From assembly GCA_947378785.1 (NCBI GenBank), contig CANCLK010000003.1, positions 1-64,000 of the forward strand: DNA of 64,000 nt. The letters are read 5' to 3'. The notes under the pieces are model-generated. The model was not told the origin of the DNA. It was given only the letters and a program-made list of their open reading frames with translations, and made no database searches. This document shows positions 25,201 to 33,321 of this stretch, piece by piece. Positions within the stretch are counted from its first letter, which is position 1. Every line of letters begins with the position of its first letter. Both the position numbers and the translations under genes were made by a program. Source of the stretch: Comamonadaceae bacterium (lineage in GTDB: Bacteria; Pseudomonadota; Gammaproteobacteria; Burkholderiales; Burkholderiaceae_C).

Positions 25201-25497
25201 GATGGCATCACGCCATTGTCCTGTGCCCTAGAAGCGGGTGCCACCCGAATTCGCCCGGTGTTGATGACGGCGCTTGCCATGATCATTGGCATGATTCCCA
25301 TGGCCCTGGGTCTGGGTGAGGGTGCTGAACAAAATGCACCTTTGGGTCGTGCCGTGATTGGCGGTCTGCTGTTTGCGACTGTTTCCACCCTGTTTTTTGT
25401 CCCCGTTATTTATGCTGAAGTTCATCAGCGCCTGTCGCATCGCAAAGAGCGTCAACAGGCCGCGCGTGAATTTGGTCTTTCGTCTCAGGAGCGTTGA
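22270..25497 (+). CDS. RND family efflux transporter permease
   Basis: A 1075-residue inner-membrane efflux pump of the AcrB/HAE-1 type, with two repeats each of six membrane helices and a large periplasmic loop. Family motifs include PVISVIWNYNGLPAQEM, GGKVRVISVDLD and NIERH after transmembrane helix 4. Where AcrB has Asp407-Asp408 this protein reads LVDQAIV, and the helix-10 Lys940 region reads GVATANSILV, so one Asp and the Lys of the proton relay are missing. It is the first gene of a three-gene efflux operon; the adaptor begins three bases after its stop. Confidence 0.93.
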   Translation: MSMVKLALTRPYTFIVMAMLIVLGTPFALLNMATDIFPEINIPVISVIWNYNGLPAQEMGQRVAGQTERGLTTVVSDIEHIESNSLYGVSVIKVFFQPGVNIQTAIAQVVASVQTQVRQLPPGITPPLVIKYSASSIPVMQLALSSPTLAENALFDVAVNGLRPQLITVPGVASPFPYGGKVRVISVDLDIQALQARGLSPADVVNAVNTQNLILPSGTVKLGETEYAVRMNGSPDVLGELNDLPVRTLNNATTYLREVAYVRDGFQPQTNVVRQDGLRGVLISVLKNGGASTLDIVANVKALLPKAVQTLPADVKVTPLFDQSVFVKAAVLGVVTEALIAAALTALMVLLFLGNWRSTVIIALTIPLSILASILALYALGETLNLMTLGGLALSVGILVDQAIVTIENIERHLHLGKELNEAIEVGAGEIGPAAFVATLCICIVFVPMFFLSGVARFLFVPLAEAVVFAMIASYILSRTLVPTLVMLMMGGVHEAAKADTNPGLLQRVYRSFDAQFEHVRRAYTLALSAALSHRGQFISLFLGFCLLSCLLYPLLGRDFFPSVDAGQMRLHMRAPTGTRIEETARIADAVEAAIRELVPADQLETILDNVGLPNSGINLSYSNAGTIGTMDAEIMMSLKEGHRPTEGFVTLLRTELPKRFPTVEFFFQPADISTQILNFGLPAAIDVQFTGSDLVGNAARAAELTAAIRKIPGAVDAHVHQRLDGPVVYLKMDRTRLQHFGLGATNVGQNVLIALSGSSQTAPAFWLNPKNGVVYNVVVQSPQYKVDSIDSLLSLPIGPAPNANSGVNGATVSNTTNQLLGNLVEARTGRQLPIVSRYNLQPAIDVYVGVQGTDLASVADKIKVLVDEISPKLARGNQVVIRGQVETMRSSFIGLGLGLAMAIVLVYLLIVVTFQSWIDAAIIITALPAALAGIAWILFITGTTLSVPALTGAIMTMGVATANSILVIAFARQRREDGITPLSCALEAGATRIRPVLMTALAMIIGMIPMALGLGEGAEQNAPLGRAVIGGLLFATVSTLFFVPVIYAEVHQRLSHRKERQQAAREFGLSSQER

Positions 25498-25500
25498 TAC

Positions 25501-26772
25501 ATGTCTGAAGAGCGTCATTCCCAAATGGCTGTCCATCCCCTGAAGGTTGAGGACGCCGGCGAGTTGTTGAAGCGGGGCGCCATCGTGCGCCGAACCAAAA
25601 TAGTGGTGGCGGTTGTGCTGGTGTTGTTGGGGCTCGGTGCGGCCCGCACGGTCATCAGTCGCATTCAGAACAACAAAGAACTTGATGCAGGTGTGGTCGA
25701 GAGAAGTCGCAACTATGTGAAGACCACCGTGGTCAATTCGAGTGAAGCCGCCCAAACGATTGTCCTGCCAGGAACACTTCAAGGCTTCACGCAGTCGCCC
25801 ATTTATGCGCGGGCCGGTGGTTACGTCAAACGTTGGACCAAAGATATTGGCGCCCGTGTGAGCCGTGGTGAATTGCTGGCTGAAATTGAAACCCCCGAAA
25901 CCGATCAGCAACTCTCGCAGGCCATTGCTGTACAGCAGCAGACTCAATTTAGTTTGGAGTTGGCTAAAAGCACTGCGGCGCGTTGGGATGCTCTGCGTAA
26001 GAAGGACGTGGTCTCTCAGCAGGAGGTCGATGAGAAGCGCAGCGCCAGCGACCAGGCTGTTTCTAACTTGGCAGCGGCTGTCGCCAATGTGCAGCGCTTA
26101 AGCCAGTTGCAAGGGTTCAAAAAATTACTGGCCCCCACCGATGGGGTGATCACCCGACGTAACGTGGACACGGGCGACCTGATTGATGCTGGCGCCGGCG
26201 GCGGTTTGGCCCGCGCCCTGTTTGTGGTGACGCAAACTGACCCTTTGCGTCTTTATATCAACGTGCCACAAAGCTACGCGCAATTGATCAAAGTTGGGCA
26301 GAGCGTGGTGGTGACTCAGGCGGAATTGAGCGGGCAAAAGTTTGAGGGAAAAATCGCCCGCACGGGCGCCTCTATTGACACGCAGTCACGAACGCTTCAA
26401 GTGGAAGTGTCACTGGCCAACAAAGACGGCATTCTGCTGCCGGGTGCTTTTGTGCAAGTTGCACTGCCGCTGTCGCTGAGTCGCAGCCTGGGCATTCCGA
26501 ACAACGCCCTGATTATTCGCGGCGAGGGCACGATGGTGGCCGTGGTGGACGAAAAAAATCGCGTGAACATCAAACCGGTGCAACTGGGACGTAACTATGG
26601 TGTGAGGGTTGAGGTCATGAGCGGTCTGACCAGCGGGGAACGCTTGGTGCTGAACCCCCCCGACTCGCTGAGCACGGGCGATGAGGTTTCCTTTGTCGCC
26701 GCAGAGGATGACAAAGTGGTCAAGCCGGCAGGTGAAAAAGGCAAGGGCGATGCCCCTAAAACGAAACCGTGA
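25501..26772 (+). CDS. RND efflux periplasmic adaptor (membrane fusion protein)
   Basis: A 423-residue adaptor of the AcrA/HlyD type that connects permease and outer-membrane channel. A hydrophobic anchor (VVVAVVLVLLGLGAA) lies near residue 35 without a lipobox. It is followed by a lipoyl half-motif (YARAGGYVKRWTKDIGARV), a coiled-coil hairpin rich in Gln and Ala (residues ~130-200), the second lipoyl half (LLAPTDGVITRRNVDTGD) and a beta-barrel. It overlaps the outer-membrane gene by a few bases if that gene starts at its GTG. Confidence 0.93.
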   Translation: MSEERHSQMAVHPLKVEDAGELLKRGAIVRRTKIVVAVVLVLLGLGAARTVISRIQNNKELDAGVVERSRNYVKTTVVNSSEAAQTIVLPGTLQGFTQSPIYARAGGYVKRWTKDIGARVSRGELLAEIETPETDQQLSQAIAVQQQTQFSLELAKSTAARWDALRKKDVVSQQEVDEKRSASDQAVSNLAAAVANVQRLSQLQGFKKLLAPTDGVITRRNVDTGDLIDAGAGGGLARALFVVTQTDPLRLYINVPQSYAQLIKVGQSVVVTQAELSGQKFEGKIARTGASIDTQSRTLQVEVSLANKDGILLPGAFVQVALPLSLSRSLGIPNNALIIRGEGTMVAVVDEKNRVNIKPVQLGRNYGVRVEVMSGLTSGERLVLNPPDSLSTGDEVSFVAAEDDKVVKPAGEKGKGDAPKTKP

Positions 26773-28211
26773 GCCTAACGCGAATCATGAAATTCAAATT
26801 TCTTTTAAGTGCTAGCGCGTTGTTGGCGGGGTGCTCTTCGGCGCCCATTTACAACAAGCCTCAGGTCGATATGCCTGTGACCTGGCAAACCCAAGCACCA
26901 TGGCGGCAAGGGGCGCCGAACGATCTGGCAGCAAAAGGCCCTTGGTGGGAACGGTTCAATGACGTCCAACTGAATGCCTTGGAAGAGAAGGCGATGTTGA
27001 ACAACCAGACATTGGCCGCTGCCAATGCCCGCTTGGCGCAGGCAAGAGCGACGCTTGGGGCGAGTTCGGCCAGTTTGTTTCCGCAGGTCAGTGTGGGAGC
27101 CCGTGTTGCGAACCAGCGCATTTCTGCCAACAGGCCGCTCACCAAACCCAATACGCCGAACTTCACGACGATTCAAAATGATTACTCGCCATCCATTGCG
27201 GTGAGCTATGAGTTTGATTTGGCTGGTCGAGTGCAAAGTTTGGTGGAGGGTGCCACCGCTTCAGCGGAGCAATCGGCAGCGGATTTGGAAAACACCAAGT
27301 TGCTGTTGACCGCTGATCTGGCTATCAATTACTTCAACTTGAGATCGCTCGACGCTGATCTTCAGGTACTTTCTAAATCCATCGATTTGCAAAAAAAGTT
27401 GCTGTCGATGGCTACAGACCGGCATGACTTGGGCGCAACATCGGGCCTTGAAATGGCGCAGCAGCAAGCTCTGCTGGACACCACTTTGTCCCAAGTTCAC
27501 GTCCTCAAACGTCAGCGTGCGGTGTTTGAGAATGCCATTGCCACCCTGACGGGAACGCCAGCCCCACAGTTTTCAATAGCCCCTCTAGTGTTTCTTGCAC
27601 TGCCTCCAGACGTTCCCCTCGGGATCCCCTCTGATGTTTTAGAGCGTCGACCAGATATTGCACTGGCCGAGCGGGCCATGGCCGCAGCCAACGCGCAGAT
27701 TGGTGTGGCCAATGCAGCCTTCTATCCAAGCGTCACCTTTGGCCCCAGTTTCGGTTTGGACAGCACACGTCTGCCAACCTTGTTTTCTGCCCCCAGTATG
27801 TTGTGGTCACTGGGTGTGTCGACAAGCCAGGTGATCTTTGATGGCGGCCGTATCAAGGCCAACGTCGATTTCAGTCGAGCCGGCTACGATGTGACGGTAG
27901 CCAATTACCGTCGCGTCGTTCTCACGGCTATGCAGGAAGTGCAGGACGGCATCAGCGGTGTGGCGTCCTTGGATCTCGCCTATAACCAAACCCTCACGGC
28001 TGTCAAAAGCGCCCAACAGGTTTTCAAAATAGCCAGCGAACGGTATGAGGGCGGTGTCGCCAACTACCTCGACGTGATTACCGCACAACAATCGCTGCTT
28101 AACAGTGAGCGACAGGCTTCACAACTTTTGGGTCAACGTTTGGTCACGACCGTGTTTTTGATCAAGGCCTTGGGCGGCGGTTGGCAAGTTCAAGTCAGCG
28201 CAGCGCCCTAG
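26769..28211 (+). CDS. RND efflux outer membrane lipoprotein (NodT/OprM family)
   Basis: A ~480-residue outer-membrane channel of the TolC-like NodT family. A lipobox LLAGC stands near residue 22, so the protein is probably acylated. The two repeated helical hairpins (NNQTLAAANARLAQARATLG and the LERRPDIALAERAMAAANAQ signature) are clear. The GTG at 26769 overlaps the adaptor stop and would be coupled; the ATG at 26787, just before the signal peptide, is an alternative. It completes the tripartite pump. Confidence 0.93.
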   Translation: MSLTRIMKFKFLLSASALLAGCSSAPIYNKPQVDMPVTWQTQAPWRQGAPNDLAAKGPWWERFNDVQLNALEEKAMLNNQTLAAANARLAQARATLGASSASLFPQVSVGARVANQRISANRPLTKPNTPNFTTIQNDYSPSIAVSYEFDLAGRVQSLVEGATASAEQSAADLENTKLLLTADLAINYFNLRSLDADLQVLSKSIDLQKKLLSMATDRHDLGATSGLEMAQQQALLDTTLSQVHVLKRQRAVFENAIATLTGTPAPQFSIAPLVFLALPPDVPLGIPSDVLERRPDIALAERAMAAANAQIGVANAAFYPSVTFGPSFGLDSTRLPTLFSAPSMLWSLGVSTSQVIFDGGRIKANVDFSRAGYDVTVANYRRVVLTAMQEVQDGISGVASLDLAYNQTLTAVKSAQQVFKIASERYEGGVANYLDVITAQQSLLNSERQASQLLGQRLVTTVFLIKALGGGWQVQVSAAP

Positions 28212-28278
28212 TTTTCAATGAGCGCTCGGACTGAGCATGAATCGTTGCTTAGCAAAAAAAACATAAAAGGAGAGACAC

Positions 28279-29592
28279 ATGTTGAGTGTTGAAAAGTTTC
28301 TGGCCTTGCTGTTCATGTTGTGTGCTGCAGCGACGGCGTCTGCCGCAGGTCAAACCAACTGGGTCACCAGTTGGGCGGCGTCGGTGCAAGGACCCTATCC
28401 AGTGGGTAACCCTTCCGCACAGCCTAATCTCTCGTTGGTGTTTCCTACGCCTGAAACGGGTGCTCGCGATCAATCGTTCAGGTTGATCGTCAAGCCGGAG
28501 CTCTGGGGCGCTAAGACGCGGTTTCGTTTTTCCAATGCACTGGGAACTCAACCGGTGACATTCGACGGTGTCTTCGTTGGCATGCAGTGGTCAGGCTCAG
28601 CGGTGATGCCGGGGACTAACCGCGCGGTTAAATTTTCTGGGAAACATGCGGTGACAGTCGCTCCGGGGGATTCGGTCTGGAGCGATGCCTTGGCATTGCC
28701 TTTTGTGAAAAAGGGGAAGGAGTTGCGTGGGCGCAAGCTCGCGGTGAGTTTCCACGTGGCAGGGACCAGCGGTCCGATGACGTGGCACGCCAAGGCGCTG
28801 CAGTCTTCCTATGTCACGCTGCCGGGCGCAGGTTCGAAAGGCGGTGACCTTTCCGAAGACGCTTTTCCCTTTGCTGTGGCCTCTTGGTACTTCCTTGACG
28901 CGCTCGACATGTCGGCACCCAAGGGGACCGGGGCCATTGTCGCTTTTGGCGATTCGATCACGGATGGCACGGCTTCGACCATGAACGGCGACGATCGCTG
29001 GCCAGACGTTCTGGCTCGGCGCCTTGACGGGCGTTTGTCTGTGGTCAATGCGGGCATCGGTGGCAATCAAGTGGTGGGACCTCAAGAGTATTCGCCTCAA
29101 AAGCCTTTCGCCGGAGGTCCGTCAGCGTTGCAGCGCTTGGAGCGCGACGTGCTCACCCTCTCCGGTGTGAAGGCCGTCATCTGGCTTGAAGGCACCAACG
29201 ACTTCAGTAAAAACGGCAACGCCGAAGCGGATGCCGTGATCTCCGGACTGCGTGACGGTGTGCTGCGAATTCGCGCCAAAATTCCGGGCGTCAAAGTGAT
29301 TGGCGCGACGCTCACCTCAGCATTGGGCAGCAGTAGCCCGGCGCATGGCTTTGAACTGCAGGATGAAAAGCGCAAGAAGCTCAATGACTTCATCCGTAGC
29401 AGCGGCGTCTTTGACGGCGTCGTGGATTTCGACCGTGCCACCAGCGATCCCTTGACCGGTGGCATGCAGGCCGCGTTTGTTCCGGACAATACGGTCGGCG
29501 GTCCAGGCGACAAACTTCACCCCAACCGTCTGGGATATCAAGCGATGGGGATGGCGATCGATCTCAGCTTGTTTGGCGTGTCCGCCAAATAA
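28279..29592 (+). CDS. Secreted SGNH/GDSL-family hydrolase
   Basis: A 437-residue exported esterase-type protein. The signal peptide ends near residue 23 (ATASAAGQ). After a ~190-residue N-terminal beta-rich part come the SGNH blocks: AFGDSITDG (nucleophile Ser), NAGIGGNQ (Gly), EGTNDF (Asn) and DKLHPN (Asp-His). AAAAGGAGAG precedes the ATG. The substrate is unknown; related proteins act on acetylated carbohydrates or lipids. It lies 67 bases after the efflux operon in the same direction and may be expressed separately. Confidence 0.88.
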   Translation: MLSVEKFLALLFMLCAAATASAAGQTNWVTSWAASVQGPYPVGNPSAQPNLSLVFPTPETGARDQSFRLIVKPELWGAKTRFRFSNALGTQPVTFDGVFVGMQWSGSAVMPGTNRAVKFSGKHAVTVAPGDSVWSDALALPFVKKGKELRGRKLAVSFHVAGTSGPMTWHAKALQSSYVTLPGAGSKGGDLSEDAFPFAVASWYFLDALDMSAPKGTGAIVAFGDSITDGTASTMNGDDRWPDVLARRLDGRLSVVNAGIGGNQVVGPQEYSPQKPFAGGPSALQRLERDVLTLSGVKAVIWLEGTNDFSKNGNAEADAVISGLRDGVLRIRAKIPGVKVIGATLTSALGSSSPAHGFELQDEKRKKLNDFIRSSGVFDGVVDFDRATSDPLTGGMQAAFVPDNTVGGPGDKLHPNRLGYQAMGMAIDLSLFGVSAK

Positions 29593-29629
29593 AGTTTCTC
29601 TGCATGGGACGGGTCTCGCTGAGCGTTGT

Positions 29630-30691
29630 TCAGCGACGCAGCCCCAGTTTTTCCACTTGCACCAACGCCGTTTCGTATTCTTTGCGCAGCGTTTCTTTGA
29701 AGTCGTTCGGTCCTAGGTACGCCACTTCGGCACCTGACGATTCTGTTTCTTTCACGAAGTCCGCATTGTCGGCAAGCGTCCTGATACCTTGATCCCACTT
29801 GGCGATGATGTTCGCGGGCAAGTCTGCAGGGCCGGCGATACCGCTCCAACCAATGAGTGTGAAACTGTCAGAGCCGGCCTGCTTCGATGTCGGTGTATGG
29901 GGCAGGTGCTTGACACGGGTCGGGGTGCTGACGGCGAGAGCCTTCAGCTGCTTGCGTTCTAGTAGCGGTCCCATTTCGGCTAGGTATTGCGCGGCAAAGT
30001 CGGTCTTTCCAGTGATGACGGCGTCAAGCAGCGGCGCACCCCCTTGCAGTGTGACGCGACCGAGTTGGCGCGGATCCACCCCGCTAGAGCCGAACAACAG
30101 TGAGATAGCGATGCTTCCGACGCCGCCTGGGCCGGAGGTGCCGTACTTGTAGGCTTCCGGCTTTTTGCGGACGTCATCCAACATGTGCTGCAACGTGTTC
30201 CAGCGCGAATCGCCTTTCACCACAAAAACCAACGGACTCACGCTGGTGCGTGCAACCAGTGTGGGCTGGTCCCATTTGTAGGGTAGCTTGCTGTCAATCG
30301 CCGGATTTTGCGTGGCTTGGCCCGTCGCATTCATCATCATGGTGTAGCCGTCTTTGGGCGCGGCCAGCACATGCAGGGTGCCTGCGGTGCCGCCCCCGCC
30401 AAGCATGTTGACCACGGTGACTGGCTGTTCCCACAAGCGGCTCAGGTGTTTGGCCAAGATGCGGGCATTGATGTCGGTGACGCCGTCAACCGGGAAGGGC
30501 ACGATCAGCTTGATTTCCTTCTGCGGGTAATGGGCTGTGGGCACGGTGTCGACTGTGCTACAGGCCGAAAGCGCCGCAACGGTCATGGCCGCTGCCAGCC
30601 AAGTGAGCCCGCTGCGGCGGGAGATGCTGATGGCCTGGATGGACATGCGGCTGTTCCAGTTCTGTTCTGTGGGGGCGAATGTGCTGTTCAT
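29630..30691 (-). CDS. TTT-type (Bug/TctC) binding protein 4, predicted lipoprotein
   Basis: This is a divergent Bug-family protein. The first ligand loop reads VPFPVDGVTDINAR, with VDG instead of PGG, and the second VNMLGGGG. The signal segment ends in a lipobox (AALSAC), so the protein is probably membrane-anchored rather than freely periplasmic. The ATG at 30691 overlaps the stop of the preceding TctC gene as ATGA, showing translational coupling; a second ATG 15 codons later is nearer the signal peptide. The pair may form a two-receptor system for one or two ligands. Confidence 0.85.
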   Translation of the reverse strand: MNSTFAPTEQNWNSRMSIQAISISRRSGLTWLAAAMTVAALSACSTVDTVPTAHYPQKEIKLIVPFPVDGVTDINARILAKHLSRLWEQPVTVVNMLGGGGTAGTLHVLAAPKDGYTMMMNATGQATQNPAIDSKLPYKWDQPTLVARTSVSPLVFVVKGDSRWNTLQHMLDDVRKKPEAYKYGTSGPGGVGSIAISLLFGSSGVDPRQLGRVTLQGGAPLLDAVITGKTDFAAQYLAEMGPLLERKQLKALAVSTPTRVKHLPHTPTSKQAGSDSFTLIGWSGIAGPADLPANIIAKWDQGIRTLADNADFVKETESSGAEVAYLGPNDFKETLRKEYETALVQVEKLGLRR

Positions 30692-31677
30692 TGGGCTTTG
30701 ATCCCGGCCGCCTTGACGACGACGGCCCATTTGTCGATCTCGCCGAAAATGAGTTGTGCGAATGTGGCTGGGCTTCCGCTCAGCGGTTCACCTCCGCCGT
30801 CTGTGAACCATGCCCGCACATCGGGATCCGCCAGCGCCGCATTGATTTCACGGTTGAGCCGTTCGACGATGTCTTGCGGTGTGCCCCTGGGGACGCCGAT
30901 GCCGGTCACCGCACTGGCTTCGTAACCGGGCAACGTGGCGGCGATGGTCGGAACACCGGGCAGCGCCGCAGACGTCACGGCCGTGGAAACGCCCAGCGCG
31001 CGCAACTTACCTGCTTTCACGGGTTCTATCGCCGCAGACATGGGCTCGAACATCATGTGTGTTTTGCCACCGCCGATGATGTCGACCAGAGCGGGCCCAC
31101 CGCCACCGAAGTGCACGATGGGCAGTTCAAGGCCAGCCGTGCGATTGAACAGCAGGCCAGACACATGCGGCGCGCTACCGTTACCGGTCGACGCCATGGT
31201 GATGCTTGCGCCGCTTTTCGCATAGCCGATGAACTCACCCACGCTGCGGACTGGAACCGACGGGTGCACCACCAGCACGAGCGGTTCGCGTGTGATCCCC
31301 GCGACCGGCACTATGTCGCGCCGGAAGTTGAATGGCAGGTCTGGAAAAAGGGAGGCGTTGATGGCATTGGCCGGTCCGATCAGCAGCAGCGTGTAGCCAT
31401 CTGGCGCGGCACCTGCCACCGCAGCGCTCGCAGGGTTGCCAGAACTGCCGGCTTGGTTCAACACATTCACGGGCTGTTGAAGGCGGTGCGCCAGCGCCTT
31501 GGCTATTTGTCTTCCTTGGATGTCGTTCGGGCCACCCGGCGCGAAGCCGATCACCAAGGTCAAGGGGCGGTTCGGGTAATGTCCTTGAGCGCAGGCGGCC
31601 AGCGGGGTGACGGCCATCAGGACGGTTGCGGCCGTCGTGAACAGCCGTACCGCCAGGGGGTGTAATGTGGGGTGCAT
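30688..31677 (-). CDS. TTT-type (Bug/TctC) periplasmic substrate-binding protein 5
   Basis: A 329-residue binding protein with a signal peptide (TTAATVLMAVTPLAACAQG) and ligand loops IGFAPGGPNDIQGR and LNQAGSSG. The Cys in PLAACAQG could also act as a weak lipobox. It is the upstream member of a coupled pair with TctC 4, and lies 55 bases downstream of the trypsin-TPR protease gene in the same direction. No catabolic enzyme is directly adjacent, unlike the other copies. Confidence 0.9.
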   Translation of the reverse strand: MHPTLHPLAVRLFTTAATVLMAVTPLAACAQGHYPNRPLTLVIGFAPGGPNDIQGRQIAKALAHRLQQPVNVLNQAGSSGNPASAAVAGAAPDGYTLLLIGPANAINASLFPDLPFNFRRDIVPVAGITREPLVLVVHPSVPVRSVGEFIGYAKSGASITMASTGNGSAPHVSGLLFNRTAGLELPIVHFGGGGPALVDIIGGGKTHMMFEPMSAAIEPVKAGKLRALGVSTAVTSAALPGVPTIAATLPGYEASAVTGIGVPRGTPQDIVERLNREINAALADPDVRAWFTDGGGEPLSGSPATFAQLIFGEIDKWAVVVKAAGIKAQ

Positions 31678-31732
31678 GTCGGGTTGTCTCTGTTTATTTT
31701 TTATTCGACTGTCTTGCCCTCGACTTGCAGCA

Positions 31733-32875
31733 TCAGGGCATCACGACCTTGCTGAAGAACTGCTCTGCGTGCACAGGGTCCAAGGTTTTGAGTTGCTTGT
31801 AAACGTCCCGAACCTTGCTCCGTTGCCCAGAGCGTTCGTAATGCTCGCCTAGGGTGTACCAGCCCACGGCATCTTTGGGGTCAATGCTCAGGGCGTGCTG
31901 AAACGCGTCAATGGCCTTTGCACTTTGGCCCATCCGGGTGTGGGCGGTAGCCACGAGGAACCACACGTCAGCATCCTCTGGGTTGACGCGAATAGCCTCC
32001 CTCCAAGCCTCGATGGACTGCGTGGTCTGGCCCGTCCGGTAAAAAGCAATGCCGAGGCTTTTCCATGCGTCGTCGTTGTCGGCCTCGGCTTGGGTCCATT
32101 GGTTGCTGTGCTCTAGCAACGCAGGCCAGTTTTTGACAGATTCCAATTCCTTTGATTTCTTTTGCCACTGTGTTTCGAGCGGCACCAGTGCAACAAGCGG
32201 AGGCAAGGGGGCAGGGCTGCTGCGCTGAGCCAACTCGTTGACCCATTCAATAGGAATAGCGAAGTTCAGGTTTTGGCCATCAGCCATGTAAAAAGTGGTC
32301 AGACCCACGAGTGCACCACTTTCGTCGAACAAGCCGCCACCGCTGGAACCGCGAGAGATGGCTGCAGTGGTTTGGATATAGCGTCCCCCTGTACGCTCGC
32401 GAAAGCCTGAGACGATGCCGTCCGACAGTGTGAGGGCTAGCCCTTTGGGCGTCCCCAGTGCGTAGACTTTTGCACCTACCTTGAGCGTCTTTGAATCGCC
32501 GACCATGGCGGCCGGAACATCCAAACCTGCGACCGTGAGGGAGCACAGGTCGCGCGGCCAATCAGAGTGATACAGACTCGCTGAGTACTCATTGCCTTTG
32601 GTGCGAACCGTCAGTTGCTGGGTGTTTTTGATGACGTGGCAGTTGGTCACGACATGACCGTTACCCAGCACGACGCCACTGCCGGTGATTTGCTTTTTTG
32701 TCTGGAGGTTCACGCTTTTAACAACCACCGTGCTGATGGCGGCTTGTTCATAAACTTCGCTGGCAGTCTTTCCATGGCTGTTTTGCGCTGCAAAGGTGAA
32801 GTGCAAGAAGACTGTCGCGAGCACAAAATGCATCAGCGGTAAACGCATGGGGTGACTCTTCAAAGGTGGGCTCAT
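31733..32875 (-). CDS. Trypsin-like serine protease with C-terminal TPR repeats, exported
   Basis: A 380-residue protein with an N-terminal signal segment ending near residue 30. The chymotrypsin-fold protease domain (residues ~40-220) has the triad His in VTNCHVI, Asp in DWPRDLCSL and Ser in ISRGSSGGGLFD. About three TPR units follow (AWKSLGIAFYRTGQTTQSIE, VWFLVATAHTRMGQSAKAID and GWYTLGEHYERSGQRSKVRD). This layout is found in periplasmic Deg-like proteins that lack PDZ domains. Its targets are unknown. The gene lies between a small LprI-like gene and the TctC 5/4 pair, on the same strand. Confidence 0.9.
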   Translation of the reverse strand: MSPPLKSHPMRLPLMHFVLATVFLHFTFAAQNSHGKTASEVYEQAAISTVVVKSVNLQTKKQITGSGVVLGNGHVVTNCHVIKNTQQLTVRTKGNEYSASLYHSDWPRDLCSLTVAGLDVPAAMVGDSKTLKVGAKVYALGTPKGLALTLSDGIVSGFRERTGGRYIQTTAAISRGSSGGGLFDESGALVGLTTFYMADGQNLNFAIPIEWVNELAQRSSPAPLPPLVALVPLETQWQKKSKELESVKNWPALLEHSNQWTQAEADNDDAWKSLGIAFYRTGQTTQSIEAWREAIRVNPEDADVWFLVATAHTRMGQSAKAIDAFQHALSIDPKDAVGWYTLGEHYERSGQRSKVRDVYKQLKTLDPVHAEQFFSKVVMP

Positions 32876-32906
32876 GGTTTGATTCTGAAAGAAGGAAACG
32901 ACTGCG

Positions 32907-33308
32907 CTAATGGCTCGCTTTTAATCTGAGCATTTGCTCAATCGTCAAATCGACCATGCAGAAATATTGATTCACAAGTGGGTTACCACCGACGTCGATG
33001 GCGCCTTCAAATCGACACCACGCGTTGCGAAATTTAACCCATTCACGTTGTCCCTCGATTAATTTTTTTCGGGACTCCCCAGTGTGTAATGACAGACTTT
33101 CTTTGTATTCGTCATTCAGCTGATCGTCGTATTTTTTGAGTTCTACTTTTAGGCAATCAATGCGGCTCTGCGTCACCAGAGGCTGTTCGATAGCCCTGCC
33201 CATACAGTCCGCGAAAGCTTTTGAGTCTGCCAATTGAGGTTGTAGCGTGACGGCATGTGCTGCCGTCAAAATCCAGCAGAGCCCCATCACTAAAAAGCTT
33301 TTTTTCAT
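32907..33308 (-). CDS. LprI-like (DUF1311) exported protein
   Basis: A 133-residue protein with a signal peptide (MKKSFLVMGLCWILTAAHA). The mature part contains four Cys and the DUF1311/LprI pattern: LNDEYKESL, KLIEGQREWVKFRNAWC and a late Cys (NQYFCMV), which suggest disulfides. LprI is a lysozyme inhibitor in mycobacteria, but most members have no known role. The ATG at 33308 is chosen for the signal peptide; the frame extends upstream over the end of the lyase-family gene. It probably shares a transcript with the protease at 31733. Confidence 0.82.
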   Translation of the reverse strand: MKKSFLVMGLCWILTAAHAVTLQPQLADSKAFADCMGRAIEQPLVTQSRIDCLKVELKKYDDQLNDEYKESLSLHTGESRKKLIEGQREWVKFRNAWCRFEGAIDVGGNPLVNQYFCMVDLTIEQMLRLKASH

Positions 33309-33321
33309 CGGCGGCTGCGGC

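Noticed and set aside
30679-31665. 328-codon plus-strand frame
   Set aside because: Opposite TctC 5, which has a signal peptide and both ligand loops. The plus frame is rich in Arg, His and Gly and looks like a shadow.
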